This document shows, piece after piece, positions 36,545 through 46,000 of a stretch of 55,105 nucleotides of DNA. Position numbers and translations under genes: made by a program. This stretch comes from an uncultured Tenacibaculum sp. (lineage in GTDB: Bacteria; Bacteroidota; Bacteroidia; Flavobacteriales; Flavobacteriaceae): contig NZ_CANMAX010000014.1 in the NCBI RefSeq assembly GCF_947495995.1, positions 1 through 55,105 of the forward strand, in the 5' to 3' direction. The notes beneath the pieces are model-generated. The model ran no database searches. It was not told the DNA's origin and worked only from the letters and a program-made list of their open reading frames with translations. The stretch's first letter is position 1. Every line of letters starts with the position of its first letter.

Positions 36545-36576
36545 AAAACAAAAAACCCCTTATTGAATAAGGGGTT
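36545..36576 (-). terminator. terminator of tRNA-His
   Basis: AACCCCTTATT (36554-36564) pairs perfectly with AATAAGGGGTT (36566-36576) with a single-base nominal loop; T-rich tract follows on the minus strand. Confidence 0.9.
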
Positions 36577-36584
36577 GGAATTTG

Positions 36585-36658
36585 GGTGAAAGACCGGGTT
36601 CGAACCGGCGACCTCCGGAACCACAATCCGGCGCTCTAACCAACTGAGCTACAATCAC
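36585..36658 (-). tRNA. tRNA-His (anticodon GTG)
   Basis: 74 nt on the minus strand. D arm GCTC...GAGC, anticodon arm CCGGA-TTGTGGT-TCCGG with anticodon GTG, T arm GCCGG-TTCGAAC-CCGGT, discriminator C and a G at -1 (36659), both hallmarks of tRNA-His. The acceptor GTGATTG opposite CTTTCAC leaves two U-U mismatches at pairs 5:68 and 6:67. Otherwise complete, with its own promoter and terminator. Confidence 0.9.
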
Positions 36659-36675
36659 CATTTAACTAGCGGGTG

Positions 36676-36705
36676 CAAATATATAACTTTTTTAAAGTGT
36701 GGCAA
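36676..36705 (-). promoter_or_regulatory. Bacteroidota-type promoter of tRNA-His
   Basis: -33 TTG at 36705-36703 and -7 box TATATTTG at 36683-36676, 19 bases apart. The 15 bases from the -7 box on, TATATTTGCACCCGC, are identical to those of both tRNA-Gly promoters. Confidence 0.8.
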
Positions 36706-36712
36706 AATATTT

Positions 36713-37429
36713 TTAAATTAATTTACCTAAATTTTCTACTGCTACATGTCTTTCTGTTGTAAACCCTTCGGCATACTCTACTCCTATCAATCTTCCTAAG
36801 TCTTTTGCACGGTATTCAACGCTTTCAGTAAAGTTCTTACTAGTAATCGGAGTTTCAGGCTCTTTACTATTTGGGTCGAAAAATTGTGAGCTATAAGCTA
36901 ACACAGAAGCAACTTTTTTATCCATAAATCCAGTAACATCTACAACAAAATCTGGCTCGATATTTTTCCATTGGATATAATGATAAACTTGCTTTGGTCT
37001 CCACTTTTCTTGTTGTTTTCCGTCTAATTCTGTTTCTATTTTTAACAATCCACTTAGAAAACATGCGTCAGAAACCAATTGACTTCCTTTTGGATGATCG
37101 ATATGTCGATCGTCAATTGCATTACATAAAACGATTTCTGGTTGATACTTTCGAATAATTTTGATAATCTCTAACTGATGTTCTTTATCATTTTTAAAGA
37201 AACCATCTGCAAACGCTAAATTTTCGCGTACAGAAACTCCTAGAATTTCAGCAGCTTTAGCAGCTTCTTGATCACGAAGTTCTGCAGAACCTCTTGTTCC
37301 TAGTTCTCCTCTCGTTAAATCTACTATTCCTATTTTTTTCCCTAAAGAAATTTCTTTTGCTATAGTTGCTGAACAACCTAATTCTACGTCATCTGGATGT
37401 GCTCCAAAAGCTAATATATCTAGTTTCAT
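36713..37429 (-). CDS. bshB1: bacillithiol biosynthesis deacetylase BshB1
   Basis: 238 residues of the PIG-L/LmbE zinc deacetylase family. It removes the acetyl group of GlcNAc-malate in bacillithiol synthesis. Metal motif HPDDVELG (His11, Asp14), TRGELGTRGSAELRDQEAAKAAEILGV (a BshB1 signature) and a late DDRHIDHPKGSQLV with the third zinc His. Its ATG overlaps the stop of the upstream PLP-enzyme gene by one base, linking low-molecular-weight thiol synthesis to Cys/Met metabolism. Confidence 0.93.
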   Translation of the reverse strand: MKLDILAFGAHPDDVELGCSATIAKEISLGKKIGIVDLTRGELGTRGSAELRDQEAAKAAEILGVSVRENLAFADGFFKNDKEHQLEIIKIIRKYQPEIVLCNAIDDRHIDHPKGSQLVSDACFLSGLLKIETELDGKQQEKWRPKQVYHYIQWKNIEPDFVVDVTGFMDKKVASVLAYSSQFFDPNSKEPETPITSKNFTESVEYRAKDLGRLIGVEYAEGFTTERHVAVENLGKLI

Positions 37430-38583
37430 TATTTAATCTTTTCTATCGCTTGCTCTATATCTGCAATTAAATCTTCTACCTCTTCTATTCCAACAGAAAA
37501 ACGAATTAATCCATCTTTAATTCCTTGACTTGCTCTTTCTTCTGGAGATAATAGTGCATGAGAGGTTTGTGTCGGACTTAACAAAGTACTTTCTACTCCT
37601 GCTAAACTCATAGACGGTTTTATTAACTCTAAATTACGCTGAAATTGCATGGCATCTAAATTTGACTGTAATTCAAAAGACAACATTCCTCCAAATCCTT
37701 TCATTTGATTTTTCGCTAACTCATGATCTTCATGAGATGTTAACCCTGGATAATATACTTTTTCAACATTTGGATTTTGCTCTAGATACTCAGCCATTTT
37801 CATCGCATTAGCATTCTGATGATTTACACGCAAACTCATTGTTTTCATACTTCTTTCTAGCATCCAAACTGTAAAATCACTTAAACTTCCTCCAAAGTTC
37901 TTTGCAATGTTCCAAATCTTATCTACATGTTCGTTAGAAGCTGCAATAGCTCCCGCTAAAATATCTGAATGACCACCCATATATTTTGTTGCTGAATGAA
38001 TCATAATATCAATACCAAAATCTATAGGTGTTTGATTTATTGGAGATGCAAAAGTGTTATCAATCATAGTTATGATTCCATTTTTCTTAGCCACATCTGC
38101 AACCGCTTTTATATCTACAACTTTTAATAACGGATTCGAAGGAGTTTCAATAAAAATTACTTTTGTATTGGATTTAATTTCCTTCTCAAAATCTTCAATT
38201 TTTAAACTATTTGTAAAAGAATATTCAATTCCGAATTTATCAAACTCTTCAACAACTAAATTATATGTTCCTCCATACAAAGTCTGTTGTAAAACAACAT
38301 GATCTCCTTTATGTAAAAAAGCAAACATTGCAGTACTTATAGCAGCCATTCCTGAACCAAAAATTAAAGCGTTTTCAGTTTTTTCAAGAGCAGCTATTTT
38401 TTTACATAAAGCTTCTTGATTTGGTGTATTAAAATATCTAGGATAACGTTTAATATCTACATCATAAAACTGATAAGAAGACGATAAATATATTGGGGAA
38501 ACTGCTCCTTTGAATTGCTCATCTTTCACCTCTCCTACGTGAGTACAAATTGAATTTATCCCTAGTTTTTTATTTGAATCCAT
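37429..38583 (-). CDS. Cys/Met-metabolism PLP enzyme (cystathionine gamma-synthase/lyase-like)
   Basis: 384 residues from the preferred start MDSNKKLGINSICTHVGE; an in-frame ATG at 38631 would add a non-family 16-residue tail and overlap the divergent gene. Markers: SSSYQFYDVD, RYFNTPNQEALCKKIAALEKTENALIFGSGMAAIS, ETPSNPLLKVVDIKAVADVAKK, MIDNTFASP, the PLP lysine in HSATKYMGGHSDILAGAI, and LAGVESTLLSPTQTSHA. Transsulfuration gamma-synthase, gamma-lyase and methionine gamma-lyase cannot be told apart by eye. Confidence 0.9.
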   Translation of the reverse strand: MDSNKKLGINSICTHVGEVKDEQFKGAVSPIYLSSSYQFYDVDIKRYPRYFNTPNQEALCKKIAALEKTENALIFGSGMAAISTAMFAFLHKGDHVVLQQTLYGGTYNLVVEEFDKFGIEYSFTNSLKIEDFEKEIKSNTKVIFIETPSNPLLKVVDIKAVADVAKKNGIITMIDNTFASPINQTPIDFGIDIMIHSATKYMGGHSDILAGAIAASNEHVDKIWNIAKNFGGSLSDFTVWMLERSMKTMSLRVNHQNANAMKMAEYLEQNPNVEKVYYPGLTSHEDHELAKNQMKGFGGMLSFELQSNLDAMQFQRNLELIKPSMSLAGVESTLLSPTQTSHALLSPEERASQGIKDGLIRFSVGIEEVEDLIADIEQAIEKIK

Positions 38584-38654
38584 GTTGAAAAATTTAGCTC
38601 CTAAATTACTAAATGCTTTCCATAGCTTCAAATAAATTCAATATCTTCGCCTAT

Positions 38655-39398
38655 ATGATTTCTGTTGTTATTATTGGTGGTGGTAATGTTGCGTATCATT
38701 TGTCTCATGCTTTTTTAGCTTGCGATAAAGTTGATTTAAAACAAATTTATGCTCGAAACATAAATTCAATCGCTGATTTTCAACAACATGTTTCTATTAC
38801 CGATAATTTGAATTTACTTTCTGATGCTGACGTATATATTATAGCTGTATCAGATGATGCTATTCAAAACGTTTCTTCTTTATTTCCGAAAAACAAATTC
38901 GTTGTCCATACTTCAGGAAGTGTTTCTATAAATGCACTTAAAAATGATGGTAATAAAGGGATTTTTTACCCGCTACAGAGTTTTTCTAAAAGTAAAGAAG
39001 TAGATTTTACTCATATTCCGTTTTGTTTAGAAGCTGAAAATGAAAATGATTTCATTTTATTAGAAAAATTAGCAGCAACTATTTCTAATAAGATATACAG
39101 AATTACCTCAGACCAAAGAAGTAAATTACATGTGGCAGCAGTATTTGTAAATAACTTTGTAAACCATATGTACAAAATTGGGAATGATATTTGCGAAGCT
39201 TATGATGTTCCTTTTGAAGTTTTATATTCTTTAATACAAGAAACTGCTTCAAAAATAGAACATGTAAATCCAGATTCAGCACAAACGGGTCCAGCTAAAA
39301 GAAATGATCAAAAAACAATAGAAAGACATATCGATTTGTTAGATTCAAATCAAAAAGAAATTTATCAACTTATAACAAAATCAATCCAAAATGGATAA
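38655..39398 (+). CDS. Rossmann-fold DUF2520 domain protein
   Basis: 247 residues from MISVVIIGGGNVAYHLSHA; an ATG 42 bases upstream (38613) would overlap the divergent gene and is less likely. N-terminal NAD(P)-binding loop GGGNVAYHL, then DVYIIAVSDDAIQNVSSLF and VHTSGSVSINAL, and a C-terminal helical DUF2520 domain (HVAAVFVNNFVNHMYKIGNDIC, ETASKIEHVNPDSAQTGPAKRND). Resembles F420/NADP-type oxidoreductases; the substrate is unknown. It overlaps kdsC by 8 bases. Confidence 0.88.
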   Translation: MISVVIIGGGNVAYHLSHAFLACDKVDLKQIYARNINSIADFQQHVSITDNLNLLSDADVYIIAVSDDAIQNVSSLFPKNKFVVHTSGSVSINALKNDGNKGIFYPLQSFSKSKEVDFTHIPFCLEAENENDFILLEKLAATISNKIYRITSDQRSKLHVAAVFVNNFVNHMYKIGNDICEAYDVPFEVLYSLIQETASKIEHVNPDSAQTGPAKRNDQKTIERHIDLLDSNQKEIYQLITKSIQNG

Positions 39399-39918
39399 AA
39401 GCTATAAAGAACTTTTTAACGATGTTAACACCTTTATTTTTGATGTTGATGGTGTTTTAACTAATGGTATTGTTACTGTTTTTCCTAATGGAGAATTAGT
39501 TCGCCAAATGAATATTAAAGATGGTTACGCTCTTAAAGCAGCTGTAAAAGCTGGATATAGAGTGTGTATTATTTCTGGCGGAAAAAACGAAGGAGTTCGT
39601 TCTCGTTTAGAAGGATTAGGTATTACAGATATTTATTTAGGCGCACATACTAAAGTTAATCAATACGAAGAGTTGGTTAAAAAATATGATTTAAAACCTG
39701 AAAACGTTTTATACATGGGAGATGATATTCCTGATTTACCTGTTATGGAAAAAGTAGGAATACCTTGTTGCCCAAGTGACGCTGTTAGAGAATTGCAAAC
39801 AATATCTGTTTATATTTCTGATAAAAAAGGTGGTGAAGGTTGCGCAAGAGATGTTATTGAACAAATAATGCGCGTACAAGAAAAATGGCACGATAATTTC
39901 GATGCTCAATATTATTAA
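39391..39918 (+). CDS. kdsC: 3-deoxy-D-manno-octulosonate 8-phosphate phosphatase (KdsC-type HAD)
   Basis: 175 residues, a capless HAD phosphatase. Motif I IFDVDGVLTNG (Asp18, Asp20), NMKDGY-like substrate segment MNIKDGYALKAAVKAGYRVCIISG (motif II Ser), K in KNEGVRSRLEGLGI, motif IV MGDDIPDLPVMEKVGIPCCPSDAV. It dephosphorylates KDO-8-P for lipopolysaccharide core synthesis. Length fits KdsC (about 175-190). Confidence 0.93.
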   Translation: MDKSYKELFNDVNTFIFDVDGVLTNGIVTVFPNGELVRQMNIKDGYALKAAVKAGYRVCIISGGKNEGVRSRLEGLGITDIYLGAHTKVNQYEELVKKYDLKPENVLYMGDDIPDLPVMEKVGIPCCPSDAVRELQTISVYISDKKGGEGCARDVIEQIMRVQEKWHDNFDAQYY

Positions 39919-39991
39919 TTAACATTTGTCATTTTAATCAAAACTAAAAATGACAATTTTTGCTTTAGAACAAATTAAATATTAAATACAC

Positions 39992-40417
39992 ATGAGAAAA
40001 TTAATTTTTACATTTTTATTAGTTGCAGTTTCAACTTCAATAAGTGCACAAAGCATTTTTGGGAAATGGGAAAATAGAGATGACGAAACTGGTAAAGTTG
40101 ATAGTGTTATTGAAGTATACGAAAAAGACGGTAAAGCTTATGCTAAGATCGTAGAAATCACTGATCCTGAAAGACAAACTGCTGTTTGTGATAAGTGCAG
40201 TGGTAAAAATAAAAATAAACCAATTTTAGGAATGAACATTTTAACTGGTTTGAAAAAAGATGGTGATGAGTGGTCTGGTGGTAAAATTTTAGATCCTAAA
40301 AACGGAAAAACATACAAATGTTTTATCAAATTAGAAGAAGCAGACAAACTAAAAATTAGAGGATACATTGGTTTCTCTTTATTAGGAAGAACTGCTTACT
40401 GGTTCAGACAAAAATAA
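39992..40417 (+). CDS. DUF2147 family secreted protein
   Basis: 141 residues. A signal peptide (MRKLIFTFLLVAVSTSISAQ) is followed by SIFGKWENRDDETGKVDSVI, the DUF2147 opening, then a CDKCSG pair, GMNILTGLKKDGDEWSGGKILDPKNGKTY and the closing LRIRGYIGFSLLGRT-like LKIRGYIGFSLLGRTAYWFR. Function unknown; small beta-rich periplasmic proteins of this family are common in Bacteroidota and Proteobacteria. Confidence 0.92.
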   Translation: MRKLIFTFLLVAVSTSISAQSIFGKWENRDDETGKVDSVIEVYEKDGKAYAKIVEITDPERQTAVCDKCSGKNKNKPILGMNILTGLKKDGDEWSGGKILDPKNGKTYKCFIKLEEADKLKIRGYIGFSLLGRTAYWFRQK

Positions 40418-40445
40418 AAAAAGCTCCAAATTGGAGCTTTTTTTT
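40416..40445. terminator. bidirectional terminator
   Basis: AAGCTCCAA (40421-40429) and TTGGAGCTT (40431-40439) pair, with long A- and T-runs outside. It overlaps the last codons of both convergent genes. Confidence 0.88.
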
Positions 40446-41583
40446 ATCTATAATGTGTTGCAATTCTCGTTAATTGGAAACCTATACTTAATGAGTCTCT
40501 CATGGATAGTTTAGAACCATCTGCATGAATCCATCTTCTAAGTGGTTGTTCACATATCAATTCTTTAGCTACATCTCCATATTTATTCTTCATTCTTAGG
40601 AAGATTTCTACATCAAATAGCCATCTAGTAATGAATTTCTTTCCGAATAGTAACGGAATTAAATCCTTATCTATAATCTTAGCTCCGCATTGAGTATCCT
40701 TGAATTTCATTCCCAAAATTTGCTGGATAATAAAATTAATAGTTAAACTAATAAGCTTTCGAGCTGATTGTTTCGTAATATTAGCTCCCATTCTTTCGAT
40801 TCTAGAACCACTAACAATTTTATAATTTGTTGTGTTTATTGTTTTTAGTAGATCGTCAAAATCATATAAATCTGTAGATAAATCTGCGTCTAAAAAGCCT
40901 ATGTAATCAAAATTTAGATCTTTATTTTTTGCTAGATGCAGCATCCCTAAACGTACTGCTTCTGCCTTTCCTCCGTTTTTTTCGCAATTTAAAACACTTA
41001 TGTAATCTTCTCTACCTCTACTAATCTCTTCTAGTTCTCTAAGAGTATTATCTGAGCTTCCATCATTTACAAAACATAAATGATAACCAATGTTAGTTCT
41101 AACAAATCTTCTGAATTCTGATTCAGACAACCTACTTTCTTCATTATAACAAGGTATAACTACTCCAATAGATTTTTCACGAACCATACTTGTTTCTCCA
41201 TCGAATAATACTTCATCAGGAATTGGACAAGTACCGATAATTCTATTGATACGTAAAACTATTTCACTAAGAGTTGCTGGTTTTTTAATAAAGTCATCAA
41301 TACCATATTCAAATAAATCTACAATATCAATACTATCATTCTCTTCAGATATCATGACAATTTTAGCATTGGAATGTGATTCCTTTAAATACTTCAAAAT
41401 GTCTAATCCTGAATAATCTGATGCACTAATATCTAGAGTAACTAAATCTGGATTTGTTTCTTTAATTAGCTGTATAGCTTGTTCACTTGTTCTAGCAATT
41501 TCAACATTGTATCCAATTTCAGATAGCTTTTTTTTAAGCGACAATAAGATCAATTTATTATGATCAAAAGTAACTATTTTCAT
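40444..41583 (-). CDS. receiver domain - family 2 glycosyltransferase fusion (paralog 1, degenerate acidic pocket)
   Basis: 379 residues, no signal peptide or membrane helix. Residues 1-117: response-regulator receiver domain with Asp51 in LVTLDISA, Ser80 in VMISEE and Lys in IKKP. The acidic pair is degenerate: FDHN has Asp7 then His8 rather than Asp-Asp. Residues about 137-335: GT2 domain with VVIPCYNEE, VNDGSSDNT, NGGKAEAVRLG, FLDADLSTD, SGSRIERMGANI, DTQCGAKII and TRWLFDVEI, like dolichyl-phosphate glucosyltransferase (ALG5) and DPM synthases but without a membrane tail. It is a duplicate of the gene 120 bases away. The role is likely sugar transfer to a lipid carrier for the exopolysaccharide locus, gated by signalling. 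Confidence 0.88.
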   Translation of the reverse strand: MKIVTFDHNKLILLSLKKKLSEIGYNVEIARTSEQAIQLIKETNPDLVTLDISASDYSGLDILKYLKESHSNAKIVMISEENDSIDIVDLFEYGIDDFIKKPATLSEIVLRINRIIGTCPIPDEVLFDGETSMVREKSIGVVIPCYNEESRLSESEFRRFVRTNIGYHLCFVNDGSSDNTLRELEEISRGREDYISVLNCEKNGGKAEAVRLGMLHLAKNKDLNFDYIGFLDADLSTDLYDFDDLLKTINTTNYKIVSGSRIERMGANITKQSARKLISLTINFIIQQILGMKFKDTQCGAKIIDKDLIPLLFGKKFITRWLFDVEIFLRMKNKYGDVAKELICEQPLRRWIHADGSKLSMRDSLSIGFQLTRIATHYR

Positions 41584-41703
41584 ACGCGATAGTGTTGTGA
41601 TGGTTAATAAATAAACTCACCTTCTATATCCCCGACGTGCATGAATAATCTTTCCGAGTTCAATATACAATTAAAAATAGAAACAAAAAAATTAAATTAC
41701 TGA

Positions 41704-42837
41704 TTATCTGTAATGTGCTGCAATTCTTGTTAGCTGAAATGCTATTTTTAAAGAATCTCTCATGGACAACTTAGAACCATCTGCATGCACCCATCTCTTT
41801 AATGGTTGCTCACAAATTAACTGCTTCGTTTCTTCGCCATATTTCTTCTTTAATCTTAAAAACATTTCTACATCGAAAAGCCATCTAGTGATGAACTTTT
41901 TCTCAAACAATAATGGTATAACGTCTTTATCTATAATTTTAGCTCCACATTGAGTATCTTTAAACTTCATACCTAAAATCTTTTGGATAACATAATTAAT
42001 AGTCATACTTATTAATTGTCTTGTAGACTGTTTATTTATGTTAGCCCCCATTCTAGTAATTCTAGAACCACTTACGATTTTATAATTTGAATTTTCGATA
42101 GTTTTTACTAGATCATCGAAATCTTTAAAGTCTGTAGATAAATCTGCATCTAAAAAACCTATGTAATCAATTTCTACATTTTTTGCTAAATGTAAAACCC
42201 CTTGCCTTACGGCTTCGGCTTTACCTCCATTTTTAGCACAATTGTATACGCTTATATAGTCTTCTTTACCTTCGCTTAATTTATTTAATACCTGTAAAGT
42301 ATTATCGGTACTTCCATCATTTACAAAACATAAATGATAACCTAAATTTTCGTAAACGAATTTGGTAAACTCATCACTAAGTAATCGATCTTCTTCGTTG
42401 TAACAAGGAATTACAACTCCAATACATTTTTCTCTTACTAATCCGTTACTTGAGTGCGAACTTTGCTTTTTTTCTTGTGGGTCTCCGATTAGTTTTTTGA
42501 CCCTGGCAACAATCTCATTAAGAGACACTGGCTTTTTCATGAAGTCATCGATTCCTAAGCTAAAACCTTTAATTATGGTTTCTTCTTGGGTTTCTCCAGA
42601 CAAAATCATGACTTTGCTGTTTAAATCGGGGGAATTTTTCACATATTTTGCTATATCTAATCCAGACATATGTCTTAAGTTGATGTCGACAATAACTAAA
42701 TCTGGATTAATTTTATCAATAAGCTCAACTCCACCTTGACCTGTCTTTGCAGTGTAAACTTCATAGCCTAAATCTGAGAGTTTCTTTTCGACAGATAACA
42801 AGACTAGAGTTTGATCGTCAATGGTTACAATTTTCAT
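41704..42837 (-). CDS. receiver domain - family 2 glycosyltransferase fusion (paralog 2, intact receiver)
   Basis: 377 residues; same architecture as the neighbour, with most of the GT2 domain near-identical. Receiver: acidic pair Asp7-Asp8 in TIDDQ, phospho-acceptor Asp51 in LVIVDINL, Ser80 in MILSGE, Lys102 in KKPV. A short linker (about 118-136, EKKQSSHSS) leads to GT2 (about 138-335): VVIPCYNEED, FVNDGSTDNT, NGGKAEAVRQG, FLDADLSTD, DTQCGAKIIDKD, RWLFDVEM. All receiver residues needed for phosphorylation are present, unlike paralog 1. No histidine kinase gene is in the window. It is divergent from the large membrane protein gene by 175 bases, placing it in the exopolysaccharide locus. Confidence 0.9.
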   Translation of the reverse strand: MKIVTIDDQTLVLLSVEKKLSDLGYEVYTAKTGQGGVELIDKINPDLVIVDINLRHMSGLDIAKYVKNSPDLNSKVMILSGETQEETIIKGFSLGIDDFMKKPVSLNEIVARVKKLIGDPQEKKQSSHSSNGLVREKCIGVVIPCYNEEDRLLSDEFTKFVYENLGYHLCFVNDGSTDNTLQVLNKLSEGKEDYISVYNCAKNGGKAEAVRQGVLHLAKNVEIDYIGFLDADLSTDFKDFDDLVKTIENSNYKIVSGSRITRMGANINKQSTRQLISMTINYVIQKILGMKFKDTQCGAKIIDKDVIPLLFEKKFITRWLFDVEMFLRLKKKYGEETKQLICEQPLKRWVHADGSKLSMRDSLKIAFQLTRIAAHYR

Positions 42838-43012
42838 CTTATTTTATTTGTTTTTGGTTAACAATAACTCAAGAATTAAGTTATTACAATATAACAATTA
42901 TACTTGTAAAAGTCTGACATTTAATTTATTTTTAGATCAATAACGTTTTTTATTCGACGAATGCTATTTCAAAAGAGCTAACCTTTATTGTATATTTAAT
43001 CAAAAAAATTAT

Positions 43013-46000
43013 TTGAGTAAGAAGACCAACAAATATTTAATCTCTGCAATTTTAATTGGTATCGCATACCACACCACATGTATATTCTTTACTATTGAAT
43101 ACACGTATGATGCTTTAATTCATTTATTCTTTGCAGATCATTATGCTAACAGTTGGTTTGAGCCGTGGAATTACAGCTGGTATACTGGTTTCACAGTTAT
43201 GGGATATCCACCGTTAGTTCATCAATCCATTGGTTTTTTCTCTTATATTGGAGGACTCAAATTCGGATTGTTCACTGTTGCCATAATTGCGATACTCTTA
43301 TTTATTACAGGAACATATCGTTTTTCCTTATTGATGACAGGGAATAGAAAAGTTGCTGGATATGCTGCTATTTTAGCCGTTTTTTCTTCCTGCTTTGCAG
43401 AAACACTTCACGTTTTTGGGCAATTACCAAGTATTGTCGGAATTTCTGTTTTAATGCACTCTTTACCTGAAATTTATTTGTGGCTAAAAAAAGGTCAGTA
43501 TAAATATTTCTTTAAAGCTATTGCTTTAATTTCTGTAACTGTTACTTCTCATCATGTAACTCCTATTTTTGGAATGGTATTCTTTATTTTCCCTTTAATA
43601 GGTACTGTAATTATGGATTATGCTGCTGAAGAAGCCGGTAGTTTAAAAAAGGTCAACGTAAAAATATTCATACAAGTATTCATTAAATTATTTAAAAGAA
43701 TGCTGATGTTTGGATTTACTTCTTTGTTCTTAATTATTGTATGTATTTTACCATATTGGATAAACACAAAGAAAAATCCGATTACACAAGTTCCTATTCC
43801 GCATGGATCACGAGACAATTTCTTAGAGGTAACTTCCTCTGGATTGGTATTTTTCTTAATTCCTTGGGGAGTTTTAGTTTTCTTATTTCCATATATATTT
43901 TATAGATATTACCACAAGCGTTATATTTTCTTTGGATTATCAATTACCATGCTTACTATTTTAGGAACAGGTGGAACAACACCAATACCTAAAATGCTAT
44001 TGGGTGATAATGCTTTCAATATTTTAACATTAGACCGTTTTACACTTTGGGCCTCCATAATGTCTGTTCCAATTTTTGGAGAATTTGCATATCGTTTTAT
44101 AGAAACAGATTTAAAACAATTATATCAAAACACTTTTGGTGCCGTTAATCATCGAATTGTAGGAGGAATATTAGCTTCAGCAATTTTATTCATGTCTATT
44201 TTCACTGTTAGTTTAGGATATTTTCGTCCGCTTCAACCTCAGAAAATAAAGATGCTTCCTATTTTAAATTTCTTAAGTCAAGATCAGCATGATCATTGGC
44301 GATATTTAACATTAGGATTTGGAGATCAAATTGCTTGGTTAGGAGCGCAAACTGATGCCATGAGTGTAGATGGAAATTATCATTCAGCAAGAAGACTTCC
44401 TGAACTTACTACCAGAGCTGTAGAACGTTTGGAAAACTCTAAGTTTAGAGGAATCGAAGGACTCGGATCTTTACAACAGTTTTTAACCGTTCCTGAAAAG
44501 TATAATTTAAAATACATCTTTTCAAACGATAAATTTTATGATCCTATACTATACTTTACTGGATGGCAACGATTACGTCAATTAGAAAACGGAATTATGG
44601 TTTGGGAACGTTTAGGTGTTCCGCCATTATCAACAATTTTACCTAAAGAAGATGTTCCTAAATTTCAAAAAGTAATGTGGGGAATCATTCCTTTTTCCAC
44701 AGTGATTTTAACATTGCTTCTTGTAAATATTCAATCTATTGCCGTTAGAGTTTTAAAAATAGGTAGACAAGAACGTTCAGATTATCTAAATTTCAAGATA
44801 AAATATAAAAAGTTCTCTAAGTTTATTCTGAAGTTATCTATTGTTTGGGGAATATTTGTTATCGGAGTTATTTGTTTTGGAATGTATCATTTCTATGTAG
44901 AAAATAAGACCCAAATTTCTCCAAAAAGTGTTGTAAAAGCTTATTTCGACGCATTAGATTTTAAACGATTCCAACAAGCACATTCCTTTGTTGATCCAGA
45001 AAGTAAAATTGAATTAGATCAATACATGCTAGAAATCGCAGTTAATGATGGGTTATTAAGTTCTTATGCAAAACTGAATGATATTCAAGTAGAAATAAAA
45101 GATAGAACTAAAAATAGAGCTAAAGCTTTAGTAAACACCAAATGGGTTACTCCGTTAGAAAAAATAGATGTAGAACACTTTTTTGAAGTAATTAAAAGAA
45201 ATGGAAAATGGTTTGTTAAAATCCCTAAACCGAATACAGATCTTCCTCCAGATCAATTAATGATCACTAATAAAACTTCTTACTTTAATCACGGTAGACG
45301 AAGAGTTACAACACAACAAACTTTACATGAAGATGTTTTAAAGCAACCTGTTTTAGAAGTGCTTCAAGCTAGGCTAGTAAAAAAAGGAAAAAGTTATGCT
45401 GTTATTGGTACGATTCAGAATGTTGATAATGTGCCTGCTGATGTAGTTATAAAAGCGACTTTATATAATGACTCTTATAAACTTCTTGCTCAATTTAACG
45501 CAAAACATCATGTAAAGCATAAATTAATGCCAAAGGAAGCTTCTAATTTTAGAATAGATTTTGAAGGAATTGCATGGTCTAAAACCAAAGACTCTATACC
45601 AAAGATTTTTAATCCTGATGAATTTACACCTACAGAATTTGAAGAACAACCTACGCTTTTCAATTTACACTGTGAAGGTAATGTTGCTAAAACAGATTTA
45701 TACAAAAAAATAAGTTTGAATAACTTACAAGTTGAAAACAATAAGATATACGGAAGTCTTTTTAATACAGGACCAGAAGAAGCAACCATTACACAATTAC
45801 TCACATCGTATTATAACGAAAAGAAAGAATTAATTTGGGTAGATCATACATATTTACAAGAAAGTGTGAGACAACAACGTCGTCAAAACTTCAATTTTAC
45901 TCCAGTTAAAATTGATAGTTTGAAAGTAATTTATGATGAATTAGAATATTGTTTTGTTAATGGTTTGCCTAATAAAGAAATAGCTCGAAAAATAGTTCCT

